The notes under the pieces were generated by a model, which was given only the letters and a program-made list of their open reading frames with translations, searched no databases and was not told the DNA's origin. From Actinernus sp. WN-2022 (Eukaryota; Cnidaria; Anthozoa; Actiniaria; Actinernidae): a stretch of 64,000 nt of DNA. The DNA is taken from contig JAOWCC010001501.1 in the NCBI GenBank assembly GCA_030867875.1, forward strand, positions 28,912,792 to 28,976,791. Direction: 5' to 3'. This document shows positions 24,801 to 36,800 of this stretch, piece by piece. Within the stretch, counting starts at the first letter, position 1; each line of letters begins with the position of its first letter. A program made the translations under genes and the position numbers.

Positions 24801-27800
24801 CTATTTTGTATAGGTAGTAGATCGGCAAGTGTCTTCCAGTGTAACCAGTGCACTGTGTATGGTTATGCGAGAAGTCCATGTTCTTGAAACGTTTATGGCT
24901 TTTCGTTAGGGTATTTTTCGTCATTTCCAATGGAACCTCACGTGTTAGTGGTGTCTTCTCCGTTTAAGACCTAACTAGTAAGAGCATTCAGTTTTTGCTC
25001 CACTTTATCAAACAGATATTAACACTAACGAACTTCATCCCCAGGTTGAAAAGACTGGAAGGAGTGAGCAATGTACTTCAGGTCTGTGTCATGAAAATGA
25101 AATCCAAGCTTCAACAGTTATTCCTGTTAGTAAGAGTGTGGTAATACGTTAAGTTACTCGTTTTGCGTTTTATTGCATCAGGTGTAAGACGAGCCATATC
25201 TGAAATTAGTCAGAGTAGCATATCAACCCCTGTGTCAGTATCGTACGAGGATGAGAAGTGGTCCAAGCCGGTATTAGAACATAACAAAAGGTCCTCTACA
25301 GCACACGATGTAGCTTTGGAAGATGTATCCGAATCTGGTGAGTTCGTGCTATTAAAATGTTAAACTCTGGTGAAACAGATGCAACATTCCATTGCAACAT
25401 TTCATTCAACATTGTTGGTTCATGTTGCAACATATTGCGTGTGGAGGTGGTCAAACGAACACAACATGTTGCAACATGTTTGGTGTTTTTACACGGTTTG
25501 TCGACAAGGGCGATGCAACAAGAAGATGGCCAAACGATTGCAACATGATGCAACATCCCAGACAACAATAGAAATGTTGCATGGATGTTGCACTTTTTTC
25601 GATCGCTCGCTATGTGTATGGTGCTCCACTCAAGCGTGCCGAACAGGAGCTCTGCTATGAACTGACGAACCTCGCGCACATGTGGGATAGTTAATAACAA
25701 CGCATGCAAGCATGCCAAAATGACTAAACAAACCTTCAAAGGACATCTTGTATATCATTTCAATAAAGCATCTTTTTTTTCTTTTTAGGTAACATGCTTA
25801 CAGAACTTGGTAGTTTTTAATACAGACTATGAACTCACAGGTGACTGTGCAAACGACTTAAATAGCGCATGCGCGATTATCCCATGATGTATAATAGCCA
25901 CAAACTACGACTATTATAATTCTTTCTGTTTCTTACATTGTTTCTCTGATTAGAAAAGGATAGTATCACCAAATATATGATATGAGATAGGGTAGCATTA
26001 ACTGGGCTCTCTGTATCCATTGTAGAACTCGATGACCAGCTTGAATCAGAGACCCGTTATCTTCCCATTCTGTCATCCTCGCCATCACCACCGTCACCCA
26101 GGATGAAAAGAAGTAAGTCTAAATGTCTTTAATTAATACTGAACTTTATTATTCACCAAGGCAAATATACCAGGTTTTACGCATGACATAAAAGACAAAA
26201 AAAATTACACGTCTGTGATGTCATCAATTTTATGTTGCGCGTAAAACTCGTTAATTTTATATAGACAGGGTGGTGAGTAATAAACAGTGGTGAATTTGTC
26301 ACAATACACTCATTCGCTGCGCTTACACATCGTATGCGATACACATCGTATGCGATACACATCGTATGCGATACACATCGTATGCGATACACATCGTATG
26401 CGATACACATCGTATGCGATACACATCGTATGCGATACACATCGTATGCGATACACATCGTATGCGATACACATCGTATGCGATACACATCGTATCTCTG
26501 CACGGCCATGTCAGGTCCCTTGTTTACCCATTCTTTAATATTCGATCATCTGAACATTTGAATTCTTTCCTAAGATGCATCGAGACCCCATACAGTTCCA
26601 CTGCAACCTCAGATGTCTTCTATTGAAGCAGCAGGGCGACGTGCACTATCTGCTCCTGGCCACACAGATAAGCCGCCTTTCGTTAATGGTACAGCGTATG
26701 GAAATGATACTGATATTCAAGCCAGTATAGAAGACAGAGAGACTGCTAGGGCTAGTCAGTACTCGCCCAGTATAGAAGGTACAGTATTGGTTAGTTTCTG
26801 TATACTTTAACCTTGTTGGCAGTTTCGAATCTTTAAGTGCACGTGTCCCTTTAACTTTACTGTTCGGCGTACTTGAATATTAATTACAAGCATGTAGACA
26901 TCTCACGACTCTTTGGTTAGTTGTGAAGTTATATACATTATTAGAGCGGTTTTCGATTGAGTGTTGAAAGTGATTGCTTTGGTTTTGCGTTTGCTTAGCT
27001 TTTCTATTGGCTGTGAGAAATGTTTTCCAGTTATCATCCAATGAAGTTCTAAACTAAAACCAAATGCAATCACGCAATTGCGCAATCAGGTTTTGTTTTA
27101 GCGACAGCATTGATGACTGTGTTTACTTTGCCTCGTTGATTGGTTCAAGTAAACCCAATCGTGAATTACTTCAGTTCGTGATTGGCTCATTGTGTTTTCA
27201 CTTGCTCCTGTGATTGGCTATGTAATTACTTTGGTTTTGGTTTTTAACTACACTCAACTGAAAACCGCTCTATGTGAATGTGATCTCTGGTGCAGTTATC
27301 TAACCTTGACATCGTTCGCACAAGCCTTAAAAAGTCCTTGAAATACTGCCAGTTCCTTGAAAAGTCCTTGCGTTTGGGCAGATTAAGTTTTATCCTTGAA
27401 AAGTCCTTTAATATTTAACAAAACTTGGCTATGTAATTACTTTGGTTTTGGTTTTACTACACTCAACCAGGCATCCCAGACCTCCTATATTTCCTATATA
27501 TCCTATAATTTGTATAGGATCCTATAAAGAGCCTATATTTCAAGAAATCCTCCTATATTTCCTATAAATAGGATGTATGCTGAGTGATACATTTATATTT
27601 TGCACTTTTTAGCATTTTTGTTGTGAATTAACAAAAGCAAAATTCTTTCCTATCAATAAAAAAAAACAGGTTTGATCAAACACATTAAAAGTTCACATGT
27701 TTTAAAAATTGTGTGTTTATTGTTTACTATTTATTGTTTGAAAGCTATTTTAGCTCCTATAAAGTGCCTATATTTTGGAAAAAAATCCTATATTTTCCTA

Positions 27801-30800
27801 TATTTAGAACTTGCACAGCCTATATTTCCTATCAAATTTGTCCAAAAAGTGGCTAGGATGTATGCTCAACTGAAAACCGCTCAATGTGAATGTGGATATG
27901 TGATCTCTGGTGCAGTTATCTAACCTTGACATCGTTCACACAAGCCTTGAAAAGTCCTTGAAATACTGCCAGTTCCTTGCGTTTGGGAAGATTAATTTTT
28001 ATCCTTGAAAAGTCCTTGAATATTTAACAAAACTCAAGGAAACCTCCTTGGATGTTTGTGAAGACAGTAGAACAGACTCATTTTTGCCTCCAAAGGACTG
28101 TTAGAGCGGCACTGAATGATTCGATGTGCAAACAGATCAGAAAAAGGGTCTTACATTGGATCTAAATTGTGTAGAATTTTGAGGTACAGTCAAGACGCAA
28201 ACTTCTTCACGCTATTGCCCCGATATTGCTGAGCAGCAATTGCTGTTTTAAGAGCAATTGCTGCTCAGCAATATCGCCGTTATTGCTGTTTTCAAAAACG
28301 TTATTGCTGTTTTCTTTATGCTAAAAAACCTAAATTCCAATTCAGGCCTGGTTTATTCAATGGCCCTCATTCAGTCTTGGGAAGCTGCCCCATAACAGCT
28401 CTCTCTACGTCAACAAAAACAAACCATTTGACATACGATTATGGAAAACATCGATTTTGTACAAACTCGTCAGAATATCGGAGATATTGCTGTAAATCAG
28501 CAAATGCCGTTTTACTTACCAAAACGATATTGCGTTTTTCAAAAAACGATATTGCTGTTTGCCGGCAAAACGATATTGCTGATTGCTGTTTTCTAAAACA
28601 GCAATTGCTGTTAACGAACAGCAATTGCTGAGCCGGTTCAGCAATTGCCTTTCCGCGCGTGACAAAGTTTGCGTCTTGACTGTAATTATTGTGTGAACCT
28701 GTAGAAAACAAGTCCTTGAAAAGTGTGGATTGTCATTGACAAGTCCTTAAATATAGTTATGAATATTGTATGAACCATGCTTGAGGTACTTGCCCACATG
28801 TCTTGCCCACTCTTATTACATGTGTATGTTCACAGATCCTGATTACCAGGATGAACCCGACATGCCTATGATGACTGAGGAAGAGGCTATTCGCCTCATT
28901 AGTCTGGCTGCCACAATCATCCAGGCACACGTTAGGGGCTTCCTTGTCCGTCAAAAACTGCACTTCCGTGAATATCGGCAGAGGAATCAGGCTGCTACCT
29001 TGATTCAGTCCATGTGGTGAGCAGAGGTTTAGAGTAGATAACTATTCAACAAAATCAACCTTAAGTAGAGGTCTGCAGAGGTTTCATTTTAAAAGTACAT
29101 GTAGATGTCAAAGTCATTTTAGAAAGTTGTTGTACATTGTACATATAAGAAGTATAGAGAAATGAAGTAGGTAACACATAGAAGAAGTATCTGGCAGTAC
29201 AAGGTCGAGTAGCAGCTGGAGCTATGGCAGTAGCTGGCTTCTATTAAAACCCCTGGGTATGGCAACCATTTGTATTCATCAATTTGTCCATGATGTGTTC
29301 ATCGGTTTGTTCATCGGTTTGTTCATGATGTGTTCATCGGTTTGTTCATGATGTGTTCATCGGTTTGTTCATGTGTTCATCGGTTTGTTCATGATGTGTT
29401 CATTGGTTTGTTCATGATGTGTTCTTCGGTTTGTTCATGATGTGTTCTTCGGTTTGTTCATGATGTGTTTATCGGTTTGTTCAATGATTTTAATCTATTT
29501 GTTCATGATGTGTCCATCAATTTATCCATGATGTATTCATGATCTGTCCATCGTGTGTCCATGATTTGTTCATCAGTGTTCCTCTATCCGTCCATGATGT
29601 GTTCATCATGTGTTCATCTATCTGCGAATGATGTGTTCATTGATCTGTTCATGAGTGTTTTTTTTCTATCTGTTCATGTGTTTATGATGTGTTCATCTAT
29701 CTGTTCATGATGTGTTTATCGATATGTTCATGATGACATTGTGTTTATAATGTGTTCATCTATCTGTTCATGATATGTTCATCGATCTGTTCATGATGTG
29801 TTCATCAATCTGTTCATCTTGTGTTCAATTCATCGATCTGTCCATAATGTGTTTATTAACCTGTCCATAATGTGTTCATGATCTGTCCATCGTGTGTTCA
29901 TGATGTTCATCCATCTGTTCTGTCCATGATGTCCATTTCATTATCTGTCCATCGTGTGTTCATGATGTGTTCATACATCTGTTCTGCCCATGATGTGTTC
30001 ATGATGTGCTTATGATATGTTCATATGTTCATGATCCGTCTATGATGTGTTCATGATGTGTTCATTAATTTGTCCATGATGTGTTAATGATATGTTCATC
30101 TATCTGTTCATGATGTGTTTATCATGTGTTCATGATGTGTTTATGTGTTCATGATCTGTTCATCAATTTATCCATGATCTGTCCATGATGTGTTCATAAT
30201 CTGTCCATTGTGTGTCCATAATCTGTTCGTCAGTGTTCATTTATCTGACCATGGTGTGTTCATCGATCTGTCCATGATGTATTTATGATGTGTTCTTGAT
30301 GTTTTCATCATGTTTTCATCAACTTGTCCATGATGTGTTTATCGTGTGTTCATGATGTTTTCATCAATGTTTCCATGATGTGTTTATCATGTGTTCCTGA
30401 GTCCCTATCCAAACAATGTTAAGAACTACAGGAGAGAACTCGTATAGGCGTTCGTCATAGATGCCCTTTTGAAAATCTTAGGTTATACCACTTGCTGTCC
30501 ATCTTCAAGTTTTTCGAGACTTTGTCAGACCTCAGTTTTAGCAAATAACACAATCGCACCAACCGAAGCCCAGTTATCTCAATTAACACTTCTCAAATTC
30601 ATAAAGCATACCAATTCCTCCCACAATCATTTTTCTTCTCAAAGAAAATGCTTCTACTGAAAAAGAGCGATGTTTAACGTATTACATCTGGCTGGCCCAC
30701 CCTAACCAATAGCACCATAACATTACCTCGTCCACTGTATACCTCCTCAGATAACAATATGCTTCCTGTTTAGGCGCGGCTACAAGTCGAGGACCTACAA

Positions 30801-33800
30801 CCTCAAGGTAATCTCAGTGAGGAACGAGATCAGAACAAGAAGACTGATGACTCACATCAATTATCTAGCCAACTTACTGAAAAGGTACAGTTTGCAAAGT
30901 CGCATGTTGTAAGCCGTTGTAGTTTAGTATGATGAATATGTGTACAATGCAGCAGGATCATGGAAGTTTGAATCCCAACCGTGTTGTAAGGTCGTATGAA
31001 CTGTTGCCTTGTCTGCTAATTTTTCTAAAGTTTTAAGCAGCTACGAATACCTAGAGGAATCGATCTTTACGATTTTTTATTGTAAAGGAAACCCCCGCTG
31101 TTGGGACAAATTACCGTTAAATTGTTGGCAATATGGTCTAAAGTGGAAAATTGTTGAAAAATCGGAAAACATATATATATATATTTAATTGTATACAAGT
31201 AAAAAGCCACTGTAGGCTTTGAATTTCATGGGCTCTGCCATCTTAGATCTAAGGACGTTTTTCGGCGGTCCCTATTGTCAGAAAACAAAGTTATTTTGTT
31301 GTGTAACAATAAGAACCGATCGAAACGTCATCAGACCAAGATGGCTTATACTTGTATCCATTTTATTTCAAAAACTGAACTATATTTTCCATTTTTTTCA
31401 ACAAATTTTCAATTTAAACAATATTGCCAACAATGAACGGCAATTTGTTCCACCAACTGGGGTTTTCTTTAATTCACAGTACAGAGACATACATGTACAT
31501 GTATGAACTCGACTCTGTTGTGGTCCAGTGACATCCCAATGTTTACCGTTTAGTTTCTTCCAATTACCAGAAATCTTCACTGCATCCAATAGAGTATTAG
31601 CTCGAAATACTTTTAATTTGGTGTTTTCACCAACCTGTTCATTTGGATTATTTTAGATTTGAAACTACTATGCGTGCTTAGACCTTACTGAATATATGTG
31701 AACAGAAATGATGAGGCAATTGCATAAAGTGAGCTATAAGAATAGGACTTTCCCAAGATATAGTTGACTGCACACTGAACCTGGCATGTACTTACAATAT
31801 ACCAAAGCCTCGGTTAGACTACATATTTTCAAGTCATTTACTTTCACTACACATAGGATTTATCTTATTGGACGATTAGAATAAAGTAATGTACGGTTGC
31901 TAATCAGTACACAATAGAGCATAGTAGGATTGCTAATTACACAATAGAGTCCATTTTCAGTACATGGAAATTTGTTTACACCTCCCTAGTCAAATCGAAG
32001 CTTTGGTAATTAAGTACAGGCCAGGTTCAGTGAGCAGTGAACTATATCTTGGGAAAGGCCTATTGCACCATTTAGTAGTTGATACACGTAAAATGATAAT
32101 CCTCTATTTCAGATTTTATTGTGGGACTGTGTCATACTTCCTATTATTCATTTGTTTCTACCATTAAAGTATTCTCCAACTGATTAAGCTCCGCTGGTAT
32201 ACTTCCAACAACAGCAACAAAAAACTTTTATTATTAGCAAGGAAATAAGAATAAATACAAGCATTTAGAAAGATAGATTATTTATAAAACAGGCAGTCCC
32301 ATGCTCCCATGAATCCGAAAATCCTTGTACAACTACATATAGCAACTATGAACTAAACATTTTTTAGATCTTAAAAGAGTTCATAGTCCAGTGTTCGTGA
32401 TTGGCACCTGTTATGACTAAACTGGTTAACAGTGATTGGCCCAATTAAATTCTAACAGTAAGATATAGTCATTAATATTCGCCACACGGACACTCATTCG
32501 TTTTTACATCGACTACTAAAGTGGCGCAATTTTAGAGCTCATTTACCAATCGTCTAATTTCTGAGTATCCGGTAAGTATTGATAGCCTTTCTTTTTTCCT
32601 TTTTTAACTCTTTTTTTAATTCTTATATTTATTGGAAATGTCAATCATCTTCCTTTTAATTTCACTTTTTTTGACTTAAGAAAATAAGCTGTCTTCGACG
32701 CTACGGTATTAAGGTTACCGGATACCTTCAAAACGAAAAAGATGGGAAAATATTTTTTAGGCACAGAAATGTAGTTTTAGTAGTAGTGTCTCATATACCA
32801 AAAACTCCGTTCAAAAAAAATTAATATCGACGGAGAAATACCAAAAGGAAGTTTTTAACCGGAAGTGAAAGGTTCTTTTTTGATTGACAGCAGATCAATA
32901 AACACGACAAGTGCTCACTCGACCGTAAGGGGTGGACCATTAGAAATCCTGGGAGGGGGGGTGGGTAGTCCAAAAAAAAATTTCGTGCAAGGCTAAATGT
33001 CCCAAAAGAAAATTCCTGCAAAGCACTAAGGCACAAAAAAAAATTCGTGCAAAGGAACCGATGCATTGTTCAATTTTTGTTTTGAAAAAATACTAGCAAT
33101 TCAGTTTTACCAATTCAAAATATAGTTCTAAAGATTACCCACACAGTCTGTGTAAGGCCAGATAAAAACAAATACTTGGTTAGCGTCCCCGCGGCCGGCC
33201 GGCCTGAGAAATATCCCCGATCTCTAATCTTTTTTAATTTTTAATTTTTCATAAAAAAACTTTAGAAAGTGTAAATGCGCCCGCGAACACCAATTCTTGT
33301 ACCCAGACCCCTACATGTACCACTTAAAATATGCGCCGGCGCATTAAATATTTTAACATCGACGCCATTTTGTTTCTACAACACGAGGTGAGTGAATAAT
33401 ATCTAGTCAAGACAAAATAAACTTCACATAGAAAAAAAAAAACCTCACTTCCTACCTGGAAAAATTGAAATGGGTGGACGCTAAACAAGTATTTTTTTAT
33501 CTGGCCTAACTGATTTTCAGGTATTTCCAGATGAAAACTGAACCTCCCCAACCTTCATAACAATAGTTTAGTCACTGTTGTCATGGAAATATCAACTGGC
33601 GTTAATTCCCCCGATACCGGTAGCAAACCACAAGAATAAACACGCTCAAATGTTTGGCCAAGAGAGAAGTTTATTTGCGGTCTAAAACACTAGACAAGCT
33701 AAAAACAGCTATATTATTGGTAAATAAACCTTCTCTGCAATTACTGAAGCCTCAAATTATTCTCTAATGCCAGAAGTTTTTGCAACCGAGTTTAACGTCA

Positions 33801-36800
33801 GGTTTCATTGAGTAAACTTCAATGTCCACATTTTCAAAGATTACAGAGTCTGTGCCAGCAATTTAGAGCACATAGAAATATTTTCATGTATTGTCTTGTG
33901 CAACTGAACATCATGGACAATGAAATATTGGGGTATGCATTTTTGATTTGGCCTGAATCGGAGCCAATTCAGCAATGAAAGACCGGGACTATATGCATTC
34001 TAAGGCGATCAAATTAAATTCCTCACATCACTGGGCTCGTTAAAAAAAACTGCGGCTCAAAGTAAATAAACAAGTCAAGAAATGTAAAGCAAATTACTAT
34101 AAAGATCTGATTAGACAAAACAAAGAAATTCAGGTGCTCTATGGAAAACTATAAATGATTGACTTGCCGTAATAAGATCTAATGGCTCTCAGCCGACCTT
34201 TATCCAATCTGAATCCGTGATGGAGTACAGTTAACAGAGCCAGCGTCGATCGATCAGACCTTTGTTAGCAGCAAAGTTTCAATCTCTGGTCGGCGCCATT
34301 GACATCATTACTCCAGCTAGGACAAATAACAGTGAAATTGTCTTTCGCTTTTCGAACATTTCCGAGAGCTTTGTTTTTAAACAAACAAAGCTATTGGTTT
34401 AGACCGAATCAGCTCGAGGCTACTAAATGACTCGGCTGTGTGTATGACTCCTCAGGCCAGTTTTAACCAAACTGTTTAATCGTTCTCTGGACTCAAGTAT
34501 TTTCCCAGCCATCTGGAAACAAGGAAAAGTTACCGCCCTGTTTAAATCCGGCGATCACTCTGATTTTAACAATTACAGGCCTATCACAATTATATTCTAC
34601 CTGATATAAGTAAGATTCTTGAAAGGGCTGTACATCAACAACTCTCGGCTCTCGTAAGAGAACATCCTCACACCTAATCAGTTTGGTTTCCGCCCGAGGT
34701 TATCTACTGAAATTGGCTTAGCACACTTCACTGACAACATTCTACGACACATGGACAATGGCAAGGTGACTGGTGCAGTATTCTTAGACCTGTCCAAGGC
34801 TTTTGTGACTGTGTACCACAACCTTTTGCTGACAAAGCTCAAGGCCATTGGTGCTTGCAGTGAAGTTGTAAATTGGTTTACCTCCTACCTTGATAACCGA
34901 CACCAGATAACTGCAATAGGCGACTCTCAGTCCTCTTCGTGCTCAGTGGGAGTTGGCGTGCCACAGGAGTGTTCTCGGTCCTCTCTTGTTCTTGGTTTAC
35001 GTCAATGCCGATCTTCCTCTCAGTACTGTAGATCATTGCCAAGTGACCATGTACACTGATGACACCGTGATATACTGTAGCCGTCCTTCTATCAATGACA
35101 TCGAACATTGCTTAAATCATGACTTGGCAAAATTGGCCTCTTGGTTTCGTATACATCGCCTGACTTTGAATACTTCTAAATCTAAGTTTATGTTAATAGG
35201 TAGTCCACATAAACTGAAATCTTGCTCTAGCATCGATGTCATTATAGACAACGTGCCCCTCGAACGCTCTGACAATATCAAGTACCTCGGTATTATAATT
35301 AATAAGCATATGACTTCGCATGACCTGGTAGAGGCCTCATCTATTAAAGTAAACCAAAGGATTGGTCTGGCCAAGCGTATCAGGCACTTATTGCCCCTCG
35401 AGACACGCCTTACTTTGTATAATAGTTTAGTATGTCCACTTTTTGACTACCGCTGATGCGGTGATGGGGTGACAAATACAACTCAACCCTCATAGACGAT
35501 CTTCAGATTTTGTCTTTACCGTTTTTCTAGCCTGGGAAAGCAGCCGACTCTTCCGCAACCATTTTTGAAGTCACACAAAAAGGACAAACATTTCTCGATG
35601 CGGCGCGTAGCTTTGATCGGAAATCAACATTGGCGGGAAGTCTTGACAGATAGTTGAACTGTGATGAGAAATGATTGGCCAAGAGCTCGCTAATTGTTGG
35701 AGAGGCGAGGCTTCAGATTCACACACGACTAGGCTTTAACACATTATTCCGGAATAATTTTGGGAATTTTAGAGACCAAAAAGAATTTTAGAAAATCTCA
35801 GGAATTTAGAAGAAAATAAAAAAAATTGAGAATTTTAGAGGAATTTTGACTTTTCAGGCGTCACTTTTACATATAAATATCTAAATTTGGCCTCAAAACA
35901 CAACAGCAGCCAGTACAATACAATAAATCTCCAATAAATCTGTTGTTTGCTACAACACGTGAGTCTACTGTACAACTAGTCAGCGGTTATTACTACAAAA
36001 AGATACTTTTGAAAATAAATAGTGTACTTGAAGTCTTGAAGTGTTTTATTAATAAACACTCTATTAAGAGTCTTGTTTCGTGTTAATTCGTATTCAGGGG
36101 CCTTTATTTACTATGCAATTTTTTGAGAATTTTTGGGAATTTTAGGGGAAAAGTCGAGAATTTTAGACTTTCTTGGAAGAATTTTAGAGCTTTTTTGGAG
36201 AAGTTCCGGAAAGAATTTTAGCCCATTTTTCGGGAATAATGTGTTAAAGCCTACACACGACAGACGGCTAGATTTTTTGAAGTGCAATTTTCTCGCTTTC
36301 GATTTTCAATCAAAATAGAGTTTTAAAAAAGCTCCCACTCAAGAGGAATTTATTCGATTTGTGCGAAATTTTCACAAAATGTTAATTGATATCTCAGCTG
36401 CAAAACCGTGTCGGGGAATTGGGAAATTATAAAAAGAGAGCTCTTGACGACGTTTCCCGCATATCTACTCGGATTATTTTTCGCCTTTTCACGGAAAGCA
36501 TGATAACTTTTGAACTAAATCGAATTTTGAAATTCCCCGACACCGTTTTGTAATACGATTCCTCTGAAATGCGACAAAGCAAACAGATTTTTAAACTTTA
36601 AAATATTTTCGGAGTCGGAGCTTCTGAAAGCCATCTCACTAGATCGGAGAAACGGGATGGCGGAAAATTCGAGATTTTCAAAGAACTCAAAACTTTTTAT
36701 GTATTCTTGTAGCCAATTTTATAAGCTTTAAAATGATACATGAATGATTTATCTACGATGTTTTCTCGAGGCGCTACATAATTTAGACTGGAAACGCACC

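Larger units (their letters stand above)
25045..26778 (+). other. CEP97: CEP97 exons 11-14: linker region
   Basis: Four exons (25045-25081, 25182-25337, 26026-26112, 26575-26778) encode residues of about 285-446, a Ser/Pro-rich, low-complexity linker. Sequence similarity to vertebrate CEP97 is not obvious here. They are supported by good acceptor and donor sites and by unbroken phase (0 in, then 1, 1, 1, 1). Exon 11 is only 37 nt; a later donor is possible but breaks the phase with exon 12. These four are less certain than their neighbours. Confidence 0.75.

Noticed and set aside
26177..26626. Several overlapping open frames on both strands
   Set aside because: They arise because the 16-bp repeat has no stop in any frame; the translated period is 16 residues.
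34751..35456. Two intact reverse transcriptase genes
   Set aside because: They are fragments of one LINE frame separated by frameshifts and lacking both ends.
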